A stretch of 64,000 bases of DNA from Endozoicomonas_A sp049275935 (lineage in GTDB: Bacteria; Pseudomonadota; Gammaproteobacteria; Pseudomonadales; Endozoicomonadaceae). Positions 1 to 9,400 of this stretch are shown here, piece after piece. The stretch lies in NCBI RefSeq assembly GCF_049275935.1, contig NZ_CP184830.1:2976001-3040000 (forward strand), read 5' to 3'. How positions within the stretch are numbered: the first letter of the stretch is position 1; each line of letters begins with the position of its first letter. A program made the translations under genes and the position numbers. The notes under the pieces were generated by a model. The model saw only the letters and a program-made list of their open reading frames with translations, made no database searches and was not told where the DNA came from.

Positions 1-909
1 ATCGCCATGTTACTGGGCCCTCTTTTTGCCGACTGGTGGGGGCTGGAGGGGCTTTTTGGCAGTAATGCTGTAATGGCCGGATTGAGCATTCTGATTCTAT
101 TGTTCATGGTGCCAACTCCGGTAGTGACCCGGACTGATCTGAACACCAAAGTCAGTATCAAAGATGTGGGCAATGTTATAGGTAATCGGGAAATGCTCAG
201 GTTGATGGCCGGTATCTTTACCCTGCATTTCACCTTGATGGCCCTGTTCGTATTCCTGCCTCAGATGCTGGAAGACACCCTTGGGATGGCCCGGGAAAAT
301 CATGGCTGGATTTACGTGGTGGCACTCTCGGTCTCTTTTGTGATGATTGTACCGGTGATTATTTTCAGTGAAGCCAAACGTCGCCTGAAACAGTGCTTTG
401 TTGGCGCTGTCACTGTCCTGCTGGCAGCCATTGCCGGTATGTGGCGTGCCGAAAGTGTTTTGCTGGGAATATTCCTGTTTTTTGCTGCATTCAATTTTCT
501 GGAAGCTACACTACCTTCTCTGGTCAGTAAATTATCGTCGGCAGGCACCCGGGGAACCTCCATGGGCGTATACTCAACCAGTCAGTTCCTGGGGGCTGCT
601 CTGGGTGGAAGCCTTGGTGGACTCGCCTTTCAGTACTGGGGAGCGACCGGTGTCATGATGGTTTGTGCAATCCCTACTGCACTCTGGTGGTTATTGTCTG
701 TTACCATGAAGCAACCTCCTTATGTCAGCAGTATGGTGATGGCCCTCGACTCCTCCATGAGCCTGGATGCCCGTGCTATTGGCAGGGAACTGGCCATTAT
801 TCCCGGGGTTGAGGAAGTGACTGTCCTGGACAGTGAGAGAACCGCCTATCTGAAGGTGGACAGAAAAATAGTGGATATGACCGCGCTGCGCCAATACGGT
901 GAGTGCTGA
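1..909 (+). CDS. MFS transporter, YajR-like, 5'-truncated by window edge
   Basis: C-terminal 302 codons of a major facilitator superfamily transporter; the frame is open back to base 1, so the true start lies outside. Hydrophobic segments alternate with short charged loops over about 230 residues. A soluble tail of about 70 residues (from roughly SSMVMALDSS to the end) follows, resembling the ferredoxin-like C-terminal domain known from E. coli YajR. The tail contains a GVEEVTVLDSERTAYLKVD stretch typical of that small domain. The gene is followed by ssb, the order yajR-like/ssb seen in several gammaproteobacteria. Substrate unknown. The family call is firm, the YajR subtype likely. Confidence 0.8.
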   Translation: MAMLLGPLFADWWGLEGLFGSNAVMAGLSILILLFMVPTPVVTRTDLNTKVSIKDVGNVIGNREMLRLMAGIFTLHFTLMALFVFLPQMLEDTLGMARENHGWIYVVALSVSFVMIVPVIIFSEAKRRLKQCFVGAVTVLLAAIAGMWRAESVLLGIFLFFAAFNFLEATLPSLVSKLSSAGTRGTSMGVYSTSQFLGAALGGSLGGLAFQYWGATGVMMVCAIPTALWWLLSVTMKQPPYVSSMVMALDSSMSLDARAIGRELAIIPGVEEVTVLDSERTAYLKVDRKIVDMTALRQYGEC

Positions 910-999
910 CATAAATGAATGAGAAAGCGACAACCAGGAGCCTGTTTTCATTCCTGTGAGGATGAAAAGGGTTCATGTTAAAAATTACTGGAGAAACTG

Positions 1000-1608
1000 A
1001 TGGCACGAGGTGTTAACAAGGTCATTCTGATCGGCAACCTGGGCAATGATCCGGATGTCCGTTTTACCCCGAATGGCAGCGCTGTAGCCAACCTGAGTGT
1101 TGCGACCAGTGAGTCCTGGAAAGATCGTAACACCGGCCAGCCACAGGAAAAAACCGAATGGCACCGGGTGGTCATTTTCGGCAAGCTGGCTGAAATTGCT
1201 CAGCAATACCTGCGCAAGGGTTCCAAGGTTTACATTGAAGGTAAACTGCAGACCCGTAAGTGGCAGGATCAGTCCGGTCAGGATAAGTACACGACAGAAG
1301 TTGTTGTTGACGGTTTCAGTGGCCAGCTGCAAATGCTGGATGGCCGTCAGGACGGAATGGCTATGCCTGCGGGTGGTGGCGAGTTCCAGCCAAGAGCTGC
1401 ACAACAGCCTGCTCCTCAGCAACAATACAATGCACCCCAGCAGCCGATGCAACAGCAGGCGCCTGCAGCCGCTCCACAGCAGCCGCAGCATCAGCCTCAG
1501 CAACATCAGCCTCAACAGCGTCCTGCTCCGCAGCAGCAACCTCAGCAACAGCCTCAGACTGCGCCAGCAGGTGGCTTTGACGACTTTGATGATGATATTC
1601 CGTTCTAG
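1000..1608 (+). CDS. ssb: Single-stranded DNA-binding protein
   Basis: 202 residues. It binds single-stranded DNA as a tetramer in replication, repair and recombination. The N-terminal OB fold (residues 1-110) starts MARGVNKVILIGNLGNDP, the canonical SSB opening. A long linker (about 120-190) is very rich in Gln and Pro. The tail ends DFDDDIPF, the acidic tip that recruits SSB partners. The length is a little over the usual 160-180 because of the Q/P linker. The ATG at 1000 is preceded by GGAG in 'tactggagaaactg'. The stop codon overlaps the first bases of a palindromic repeat. Confidence 0.97.
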   Translation: MARGVNKVILIGNLGNDPDVRFTPNGSAVANLSVATSESWKDRNTGQPQEKTEWHRVVIFGKLAEIAQQYLRKGSKVYIEGKLQTRKWQDQSGQDKYTTEVVVDGFSGQLQMLDGRQDGMAMPAGGGEFQPRAAQQPAPQQQYNAPQQPMQQQAPAAAPQQPQHQPQQHQPQQRPAPQQQPQQQPQTAPAGGFDDFDDDIPF

Positions 1609-1816
1609 CAGCCTGTCGGACTTAAGACTGTCCTACACGGCAACTGCTCCTGCGTTGCTCTAGCTCCTGCATCCATGCAGTCGTGCGGTTGCAATAAATT
1701 GGTCTAAAAATCCCTGTTTCTTCGTCAAATAGCTCGCTATTCTCCTCAGAAACAGAGATTTTTATCCTCAATTTCTTGCAATCCTCGCTACGGACGCTTA
1801 AGTCCGACAGGCTGCT
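1607..1816. repeat. Palindromic interspersed element, copy 1
   Basis: A 210-bp element with perfect 20-bp inverted termini (left arm 1607-1626, right arm 1797-1816). The left arm begins inside the ssb stop codon. Its core (about 1639-1793, starting ggcaactgctcctgcgttg) recurs in the abutting element at 1817-1979 in part and in a degraded copy at 6282-6432. Only small overlapping shadow reading frames lie inside. It resembles a MITE or large REP-type element; it could also act as an ssb terminator hairpin. Confidence 0.75.
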
Positions 1817-1979
1817 AGGAGCCTGACCGAGAATAGTCTGCCCTACTGCGGCGGCAGCAAATTGGTCTGAAAATCCGCTTTTGTTCGTCAAATAGCTCGC
1901 TATTCTCCTCACAAAACCGAATTTTCATCCTCAATTTTCTGCCGTCCTCGCTACGGGCGCTATTCTCGGTCAGGCTCCT
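1817..1979. repeat. Palindromic interspersed element, copy 2, abutting copy 1
   Basis: Inverted termini 1817-1836 and 1960-1979 (aggagcctgaccgagaatag and its complement) are perfect and unrelated in sequence to those of copy 1. The internal segment with cgtcaaatagctcgctattct is shared with copy 1 and with 6282-6432. Related cores with different inverted ends suggest that the ends evolve in concert or were acquired separately. Confidence 0.7.
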
Positions 1980-1999
1980 AGTCAGGAACTGAACATAGC

Positions 2000-2026
2000 A
2001 AAAGGCCGCTGAAATCAGCGGCCTTT
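2000..2026. terminator. Hairpin terminator downstream of ssb
   Basis: Perfect stem aaaaggccgctg / cagcggcctttt with a 3-base loop, flanked by A and T runs on both sides, so it can work in either direction. It lies after ssb and before the fau-like gene. Confidence 0.8.
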
Positions 2027-2135
2027 TGCCTTTTCTGGAGAGGCAGTCGCTGATTTCTGACAGGCATCATCCATTTCAATCATTGAGTATTTCCTTTCAG
2101 CAGTAGACAATATTGCTCCAACAGAACAATGTCGG

Positions 2136-2729
2136 GTGTCATCTCAGATGGATCGAGCCAGCCTGCGCAAGCAGTTACGAAGCAGTCGTCAATCCCTGTC
2201 GGCTGAACAGCAACTTACTGCGGCAAAGAAATTATCCTCTGTCGTGTGTAACAGTGAGGCTTTTCGGCACAGTCAGCATATCGCTCTGTATCTGGCTAAT
2301 GATGGTGAAATTGATCCCGGATTTATCGCCGAAGCGATCTGGGAGCAGGATAAGTTCTGCTATCTTCCGGTTCTGGATCAGGAGCAGCCTGAAAAGATGT
2401 ATTTCCAGCTCTACAGACCCAATACCCGGATGGTAGAGAACCGTTACGGGATTGCCGAACCGGAACTGGATCTTGAAAAAACCGTTAAGGCAGAAGCACT
2501 GGATCTGGTGCTTATGCCGCTCACCGGGTTTGATGAGCAGGGCAATCGTCTTGGCATGGGAGCGGGTTATTACGACCGGACTTTTGCCTTTCTGGAAAAC
2601 CGCAGTAAACCGATACTGATGGGGTTAGCGCATGAGTGTCAGAAAGTCAGTTCAATTCCGGCGGCGGACTGGGATGTTCCAATGAAGAGCATTGCAACAG
2701 AAAAGCAGCTATATGGTGAGAAAGTTTAG
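2136..2729 (+). CDS. 5-formyltetrahydrofolate cyclo-ligase
   Basis: About 193-197 residues. It catalyses the ATP-dependent conversion of 5-formyl-THF to 5,10-methenyl-THF in cytoplasmic one-carbon metabolism. The family signature is the C-terminal GNRLGMGAGYYDRTF stretch (nucleotide/folate-binding loop), preceded by LVLMPLTGFDEQG. An N-terminal Arg/Lys-rich helix (RASLRKQLRSSRQSL) is also typical. Start choice is open: GTG at 2136 or ATG at 2148 (MDRASLRK), the latter closer to the family's usual N-terminus. I see no 6S RNA upstream, although that gene often neighbours this one. Confidence 0.92.
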   Translation: MSSQMDRASLRKQLRSSRQSLSAEQQLTAAKKLSSVVCNSEAFRHSQHIALYLANDGEIDPGFIAEAIWEQDKFCYLPVLDQEQPEKMYFQLYRPNTRMVENRYGIAEPELDLEKTVKAEALDLVLMPLTGFDEQGNRLGMGAGYYDRTFAFLENRSKPILMGLAHECQKVSSIPAADWDVPMKSIATEKQLYGEKV

Positions 2730-2761
2730 TAAGCCACTCCCTGGCCTAAGCCATCAGCTTG

Positions 2762-2854
2762 TCAGATCAGAGTCGAAGTCGCTGCTGTTGTTAACACGGC
2801 GACGATAAAGACAGCTAATAAAAGGCTGATTGAACTGGGTTTTGGGTTAACCAT
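2762..2854 (-). CDS. Possible 30-residue single-span membrane protein
   Basis: A short reading frame from ATG at 2854: MVNPKPSSISLL, then a continuous hydrophobic stretch (LLAVFIVAVL) and TTAATSTLI. A purine-rich stretch (ctgaagaaa) precedes the start. It has the shape of small one-helix membrane proteins, but I recognise no family and a chance frame is possible. Confidence 0.3.
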   Translation of the reverse strand: MVNPKPSSISLLLAVFIVAVLTTAATSTLI

Positions 2855-3230
2855 TTTCTTCAGAACTCCACTTTATTTTAATTATTATTCTTGGCCGTCT
2901 TGAACACGGGGAAGCCAGCCAGTCATTGATTTGCCATCAAAAGCGACTTTTATTTTAATCGCTATGGGCATCAATTGCTTTTTTCAAGCGTTGGTGAATT
3001 TCGCATAAAGAGGTGTTAACTGCAAGCGAATGATAGACAGGGGCTTCATCTTAGTATTGGTATTGAGTCGTATGTCTCAAAACTTAGCCTGTCTCTCAAC
3101 GCTTGCCATGGGCAGACCTTCGGAGCACTGCGTGACACTGAGTTGTTATTCACCACTTTATAATGGCGCGAGTGAGGGTTTTGTCCGCCTGATAAATCAA
3201 ATGTTATGCTGAGGCAAAAGGAGCATCTCA
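2855..3230. other. Intergenic region without recognisable gene
   Basis: AT-rich stretch before the DUF547 gene. Short frames here lack ribosome-binding sites and family features. The region presumably holds the promoter for 3231. Confidence 0.4.
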
Positions 3231-4073
3231 ATGAAATTTTTTACCCAATCTACCAAACTCGTTTTGCTGAGTTTGTTCGGCTTTCTTGGCATGCTCATGA
3301 GCGTCAGTGTCGTGCATGCGGCCCCTGAATCTGAGTTGATTCCTTTCTGGAATAAAAGCGACGAAAGCAATAAAGCTGTCATCGATCACAGCGACTGGCA
3401 ACATACCCTCGACACATACTTGGACAACAAACATGCCTCCGGCGTGAACCTGTTCAATTACGGCAAAGTCTCCAAAGCCGACAGATCGCGGTTGCAAAAC
3501 TACCTGAAAAAAATGACCGCGCTTGACCCCCGCAGCTATTCAAAGCAAGAGCAGTTCGCTTACTGGGTGAACCTCTACAATGCGCTCACGGTGGAATTGA
3601 TTCTTGAAAACTACCCCGTGGATAGTATTACTGAGCTTGGCAAAAGTTTCTTCGGCTTTGGCCCCTGGAACGACGATATCACCCAAATTCAAGGTAAAAA
3701 ACTCACGCTCAACAACATTGAGCACAATATCCTGAGACCCATCTGGAGCGACGCACGCATCCATTACGCTGTCAACTGCGCCAGCTACAGTTGCCCGAAT
3801 ATTGCCGCAAAAGCTTTCACCTCAGAAAACACAGAAACACTGCTTGAAGCCGCCGCAACCGATTACGTCAACCACGAACGCGGCGTGACCTTTGACGATG
3901 GCGAACTGCTCGTCTCAAGTATCTATCATTGGTATAAAGTCGACTTCGGTGGGAATGACCAATCTTTGATCGCCCACTTGGTGAAATACGCCAAACCTGA
4001 TCTGCGCACCAGGCTTCAGCAGTACAAAGGGGATTTAGATCATCACTATGATTGGGGTTTGAATGGGCCATAG
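3231..4073 (+). CDS. Secreted DUF547 domain protein
   Basis: 280 residues. An N-terminal signal peptide (hydrophobic LVLLSLFGFLGMLM, then VVHA-AP) predicts export. The rest is a DUF547 domain: QFAYWVNLYNALTVELIL, the FGPWNDD segment and IHYAVNCASYSCPNI, which carries the conserved N-C-A-S-x-S-C-P motif. Bacterial DUF547 proteins are periplasmic or secreted and of unknown reaction; a cysteine-peptidase-like fold has been proposed for the family. A good AGGAG site sits 7 bases before the ATG. It may be co-transcribed with the ArgO-like gene 45 bases downstream. Confidence 0.85.
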   Translation: MKFFTQSTKLVLLSLFGFLGMLMSVSVVHAAPESELIPFWNKSDESNKAVIDHSDWQHTLDTYLDNKHASGVNLFNYGKVSKADRSRLQNYLKKMTALDPRSYSKQEQFAYWVNLYNALTVELILENYPVDSITELGKSFFGFGPWNDDITQIQGKKLTLNNIEHNILRPIWSDARIHYAVNCASYSCPNIAAKAFTSENTETLLEAAATDYVNHERGVTFDDGELLVSSIYHWYKVDFGGNDQSLIAHLVKYAKPDLRTRLQQYKGDLDHHYDWGLNGP

Positions 4074-4118
4074 TGGGTCGCTCTGTTGAATGTATAACGC
4101 GCTTTAAGAAAGTAGGCA

Positions 4119-4736
4119 ATGCTGGAAATTTATCTGAATGGGTTGCTATTAAGCGGCGGCTTGATCATAGCTATTGGCAGTCAGAATGCATTTTTGCTGG
4201 CTCAGGGCTTACGTCGAGAGTCACCTATCCTGGTTGCCACAATTTGTGCAGTCTGCGATGCCTTATTGATACTGGCCGGTGTCATGGGTCTTGGTACACT
4301 TATCCAAAGTAATAACACACTGCTTGAAGTAGCCCGCTGGGCGGGTGTTGCTTATTTGACTGGATTTGGCCTGATGTCACTGAAGCGTAGTTTCAAAACC
4401 GGGCAACTCAAAGCAGAAGGGCAGGTGCAAAAGTCTATTCGGGGTATTGTGTTTTCGACTCTGGCGGTCACTCTGCTGAATCCGCACGTTTATCTTGATA
4501 CGGTCATTTTGTTGGGCAGTATTGGTGCTCAATACGGTGATCAGCGTGGTTATTTTGTACTGGGAGCTATCACCGCATCGCTTATCTGGTTCTATGGTCT
4601 TGGGTTTGGTGCTGTGAAGCTGGCACCCCTGTTAGCCCGTCCAAAAGCATGGAAAATCATTGATCTGGTGATTTGTCTGATCATGTTCAGCATTGCCCTC
4701 AGTCTGCTGCAAATGGATCTGACCAATATTTTATAA
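4119..4736 (+). CDS. LysE/ArgO family basic amino acid exporter
   Basis: 205 residues, about six hydrophobic segments. It matches the LysE/ArgO family: GSQNAFLLAQGLRRE near residues 20-35 and the diagnostic LLNPHVYLDTVILLGS near 125-140. Members export lysine or arginine (ArgO) from the cytoplasm. The usual LysG/ArgP-type regulator is not adjacent. The arginine versus lysine specificity cannot be read from sequence alone. Confidence 0.85.
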   Translation: MLEIYLNGLLLSGGLIIAIGSQNAFLLAQGLRRESPILVATICAVCDALLILAGVMGLGTLIQSNNTLLEVARWAGVAYLTGFGLMSLKRSFKTGQLKAEGQVQKSIRGIVFSTLAVTLLNPHVYLDTVILLGSIGAQYGDQRGYFVLGAITASLIWFYGLGFGAVKLAPLLARPKAWKIIDLVICLIMFSIALSLLQMDLTNIL

Positions 4737-4890
4737 CGTTTCTGTCTAAACAATTATGCTTCCGGGTTTCATTTCATTGGCTATTTTGATGATCAGGTGC
4801 TTTTTTTAATGACGTTTGCACAGAAGTGCTGCGGTTCGCTGATACAGCAGTGTCCCTGCTGTAAGGTTTGCTAAAAAAGGGGTTGATCCG

Positions 4891-6270
4891 ATGAAGCTCA
4901 GGCTTATAGGCAGTGTTGTCTTGATCTCTCTCAGTTTGTTCTCTTCACTATCCTTTGCCAAGACCTATTCAGACAATCTGGTGCTGGTGGTCTATGAAAG
5001 CAATGCCGAGGTCAACATGGTGTTGGCTTCGGCAAATAATCCAGAGAAGGTACTGGCCAGCTCTGTGGCCTCTCCGGTCCATGTCAGTTACAGCCAGTCA
5101 TCTGGTAAAGAAGACTTTTATGAGGCTTCACTCACCGGTATGGGTCATCCGGGCAATCTGGCGTTCCGTGACTCGGAAACAGTTCTGTTCGCTAATGCTC
5201 TTGATAATCTCAGGAAATCGGCTCGCTTCCACTGGCCTGAGCTGAAAGATGACGACGAAATCGGGCTTGATGCCGTTTACGTCGGTATTGCCGGATATAA
5301 TGACCATCACAAAAGAGCCGTTGTGGTCGGTGGCAGGTTAGTTCTGAAAGAGCAGTACATTCGCGAGAACATGGAAGAAGTTCTGAAGCTTCGTCATTTC
5401 CAGATGCCCCCCGATAAGCATTTACAAATGGATTCAGATACCCGTCTGATGGCGAAACTGGCCAGACAGAAAGTGGGTGAAAAGACAGAGCTAAGGGATC
5501 TGGATTTTATTCAACTGACCACCTACGCCATTGGTTACAAAATTCGGGATGGTGTTATGCGCTATGATCGGGTGAGCTACGACAGTGAGGGTGGGGGTTA
5601 TGAGTATGGCGTAGCCATCCAGGTGTTCTTCCTCGATCAGCTGCCAGCAGCCTGCACAGCCAGTGATTTTGACACACTGGATTTGAAACATGTACCGGTT
5701 CTGAAAGCCATGAATGCTATGCCAACCGTTGACGTTTATGGACGGGCACCTAAAGGTGATTATCTGGCCTATCCTGTTCTGGGCTATAGCAAAAAGGAAC
5801 AGGAGCGATTGAATACCACCCTGCCAACCAGAAAGTTTAATCACCTGTTTGTTCGCTTGAAAGATAAGAAAAATGAAGCCGGCTATGTCGGCTTCTGGGT
5901 GCTGCAACAGAATACAGTGCCAGAGGGTGTCAATGAAAAAGACTGGTATGCCGGTCAAAACGCATTAACCCGATGTGCCAGGGATACCTTTATTCCAGCC
6001 ATCAAAAGAGTGGTAGACGGGCTGGGTGAACTGGGAATTGGCAAGGACAAGGAAGGCGCCAATTTGCCTCTGTTGATGGTAGGAGAGTTTCCGTTGGGTC
6101 AGACTGTGCGGATGAAAGAGGCACTTGATGAGATTCTGGGCGAGGAGGATTTTAAGCGGATTGTCTGGTTGAAACCTTTGGAATACCGTCAGCTTCTGGC
6201 GAAAGCGGGCATCAAGCTGGCCGGGAAGTATGTCTACAAGGAGGGCAATTTGGAGCTTGGCCAGGAATAG
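4891..6270 (+). CDS. Secreted protein of unknown function
   Basis: 459 residues. A clear Sec signal peptide (LIGSVVLISLSLFSSLSFA-KT) is followed by a soluble, mixed alpha/beta-looking protein with no repeats or further membrane segments. I do not recognise the family. Visible features: a GYNDHHKRAVVVGGRLV strand region, two cysteines (in PAACTASDF and LTRCARDTF) that could pair in the periplasm, and a Lys/Glu-rich C-terminus. It is monocistronic: 154 bases of non-coding DNA precede it and a palindromic repeat follows. Start supported by an AAAGGGG site about 8 bases upstream. Confidence 0.7.
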   Translation: MKLRLIGSVVLISLSLFSSLSFAKTYSDNLVLVVYESNAEVNMVLASANNPEKVLASSVASPVHVSYSQSSGKEDFYEASLTGMGHPGNLAFRDSETVLFANALDNLRKSARFHWPELKDDDEIGLDAVYVGIAGYNDHHKRAVVVGGRLVLKEQYIRENMEEVLKLRHFQMPPDKHLQMDSDTRLMAKLARQKVGEKTELRDLDFIQLTTYAIGYKIRDGVMRYDRVSYDSEGGGYEYGVAIQVFFLDQLPAACTASDFDTLDLKHVPVLKAMNAMPTVDVYGRAPKGDYLAYPVLGYSKKEQERLNTTLPTRKFNHLFVRLKDKKNEAGYVGFWVLQQNTVPEGVNEKDWYAGQNALTRCARDTFIPAIKRVVDGLGELGIGKDKEGANLPLLMVGEFPLGQTVRMKEALDEILGEEDFKRIVWLKPLEYRQLLAKAGIKLAGKYVYKEGNLELGQE

Positions 6271-6281
6271 CTGCCTTACCC

Positions 6282-6432
6282 GGCAACTGCTCCTGCGTTG
6301 CTCTGGCTCCGTGTTCATGCAGTCGTGTGGTGGCAGTAAATTGGTGAAAATCTGCTTTTGTTCGTCAAATAGTTCGCTGTTCTGCTTGCAAAACCGGATT
6401 TTAATTATCAGTTTTCTGCCATCCTCGTTACG
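6282..6432. repeat. Degraded copy of the palindromic element core
   Basis: Shares ggcaactgctcctgcgttgc, tcatgcagtcgtg and cgtcaaatag-tcgctattct-like segments with the elements at 1607-1979, but has lost obvious long inverted ends. It lies between two convergent genes. Confidence 0.65.
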
Positions 6433-6455
6433 GGGCCGTCCTGTCTGTCAATTAT

Positions 6456-9400
6456 CTAAAATTTATCCAAAGATAGTAATTCGTGAGTTTCTGTCCCTGA
6501 TCCAAATCTCTGCCTTTTGAACTTCTTAATGGCCAGGATGATTGCAATTGTTGCAACAGTCACACTGCCGGCTGCAATAAACCCGATTCCCAGGCCACTC
6601 ATTCCTTCAGTCGATCTCTCAGACGAGAAAGCGATAGGGGATACTTGGTAGTTGTAGTTTTCTATCTCCAGAGAAATCTCTTGCATACGCACAAGCCGTC
6701 TACCCTCCTCAATATTGGTATTTTCAACGGCCAGATAGGCGTTATTGCGGACAAAAACCGGGCGCATAGACTTTGCTGCTGCAGGTGTGAAGGTGGTGTC
6801 GAAACGATGGACGTTAACCTGATTTTGATAAGTAACTACGTACGCTTGTCCATCACTGTTGTAAATAATGGCATGTAATAAATCGTCTCTTGGTATCAGC
6901 CTGACAGTTGTTGTTGAGCCCTTTGTGCGGGAAGAAAAATCAATCCTGTCGTCAATAATAAAAGCACTGTCCATCTGTCCATTTTCGGTGGTGAACCGGC
7001 GAATAGAAAGTTTCTCTCCCTCATGGCTGAATACGGCAACGTAGGACTGGTCTTTTTGTATCAGGATGTACTGACTGTTGAACGTGTCAATGTCATTGGT
7101 GGCCATTATCTCTTTGCCATTGTTTCCAAAAGAGGCAGCGGGGTTTAGTTGGTTACTGTCGTACTCTCTGATAAACAGAGGATGGGGCGCATCCTGATCA
7201 CTTTTTCCAGCAACATAAAGACGTTTGCCATCTGGGGAGAGTCTTAAAAAAAGTCCTTCTTCCTTATCTTCAGGATACTTTTCATGCAAATAGAGCCGTC
7301 GCTGGAGGTAACGGCCAACAAACAGGCTGTTATCGATGCTTCCTGTTAAATACATGACACCCTCATGATAAGCGGTATCATTAATTTGAACATTGTCGGG
7401 GAACAGGTTCTTGCGGACCCTGAGTCGTGCCTGGTCTCTCTGGGCCGCAGTTAACGGGAACTCAAGCAGAGTCGCTTTTCCTGACGTTGTCGTTGCAACA
7501 ATGTCAAGATGAGGACCTGTGGTTTCATGAATAACCTGCCCTGTCAGAGACTGGTAAGAATCCAGTATTTTGGCCTGGTTGACAGAGGTTGTGTATTTCA
7601 CAGTGCCGCATGAACCAAATTGTTTATCCAGTTCAGTGCCCTGGTAGCGTGCCAGAATAATCCCGGAAGGCTCATGTGACTCAGGCTGAATGACAACGTA
7701 TATGCGCTGGTTCTCCCGGTCATAGGTCTGAAAGAGAGGTGTGCCTTCCGGTAGCGGGCAGTTATCCGACAGGCTGGCTGATGGCTTTTCCGATGACGAT
7801 GATGAAGCCGACGGAGTTGTCTCCTTTTTCTCGCTGCAGTCAAACCCACTTGGTGTGCAATCAATTCCGGCCAATAATGTTTGTGCTCCGAAAAAAGCTT
7901 TTAAGAAAGGTAAATAGCCATCCTGACTGTTCCAGACAGTACGACTGAAAAAGGTGGCATTTGAGTTACCACCAGGGTCTGCAAACTCATTCAGGGCCCT
8001 GGGAAACTGGTTGTTTGCCTGTTTGGTACCGTTTATTCGGACAAGTTCGTTGTAGGGGGCGTTAATGCCTTTGAGCATCGGCAGCTGTGATGAATCACCG
8101 GAATTCCAGAGCTCGCTGCTCAAACCACTCAGGTTTGATTTTAGGACGTCTCTCGGTACTCTCACGACGCCTGTATTATATCCATCCCATTCGACGAAAG
8201 TAAGAACACTGCGATTCTTTGTGAAAGTATCCAGGTTATTCTCAATACGTCCGGCTTTGCGAATGTTTGCTACTGCCGCACTTTTTCGGTTGTCATAATA
8301 ATATGTTTTAATCAACCCGGTGTTTACATTATTGTAAACGTTGGCCCCGCGGGCTGTTCCTGAAATACCAGCGACTGGGCTGCTCCTGCCTCTTCCTACG
8401 ACCGCTCCAGCATTTAGGTTGTCATAAATGCTTTCACCTCTGGCTTTTCCGGCAATACCTCCGCCATAGGCAAATTTGCCGTCAGTAGTGACAGGCCCGA
8501 CATTGACGTTTTGAACAGCAGTTGTATTGACTACTCGCCCTGTTATGCCACCCACGTGGGAGCCATATTTTCCAGAAATACTCCCTGTATTGAGGTTGTT
8601 GCTGACGAGGCTATGGCTCGAGGCCTCCCCCACTATTCCGCCAACATTACCACCCCCCCGTTGGGAAGTGCTGTCCAAATAATCGGAAGCAATTTTTCCA
8701 GTGTTCAGGTTTTGTACGACTCTGGCTGCCTCGGCTTCTCCGGCAATGCCTCCGGAATTTTCGGTATGGCCGACATTAACCTCACCGGTATTCAAATTGT
8801 TATAAGCAAGGCTACTGATTTTAAGTCTGCCGACAATGCCGCCGGCAGGTGAGTCATGTAAGTTTCTGGGCGTTATTTTTCCGGTATTCAGGTTGTTTGA
8901 AATGACGGATGCCTGTTCGGCGAGTCCAGTGATGCCGCCAGCGCAGGCAATTCCGGTTGTGATTACGGTTCCGGTGTTGAGGCTGTCGCGTATGATGCTG
9001 TTATCAGAAACACTGCCCGCTATCCCACCGGCATGACTGCCGGAACCGCTCGTTTTGATGACTCCGGCAGAACTGGCCACTTCTTCAATCCGGCTCTGTT
9101 TCATCTCTCCCACCAGTGCGCCGGTCGGGCTTGCATCTCCGGAGCTGGTAACTTTTGGCTGGTTAAGCAGGATCTGTCTTATGGTGCTGTTCTCCAGTGA
9201 CCCGAACAAGCCTGCTGTAGTGTTATCTGCTGATGTTGAAACTTCAAGGCCGGAAATCACGTGGCCGTTGCCAATGAGAGTGAGAGTAAACGGAACGGAT
9301 TTATTGCCAACGGGCTCCCAGTGAGTGAATCGGCTCAGGTCAATATTACTGATTAACTCATAGTGACCTTTGACCGGATGGTCGGCATTTAGATATTGAT

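Noticed and set aside
985..1548. 187-codon Leu/Arg-rich minus frame over ssb
   Set aside because: Antisense of the Gln/Pro-rich SSB linker.
2040..2135. 6S RNA upstream of the cyclo-ligase gene
   Set aside because: The gap is too short and I see no 6S-like long interrupted hairpin.
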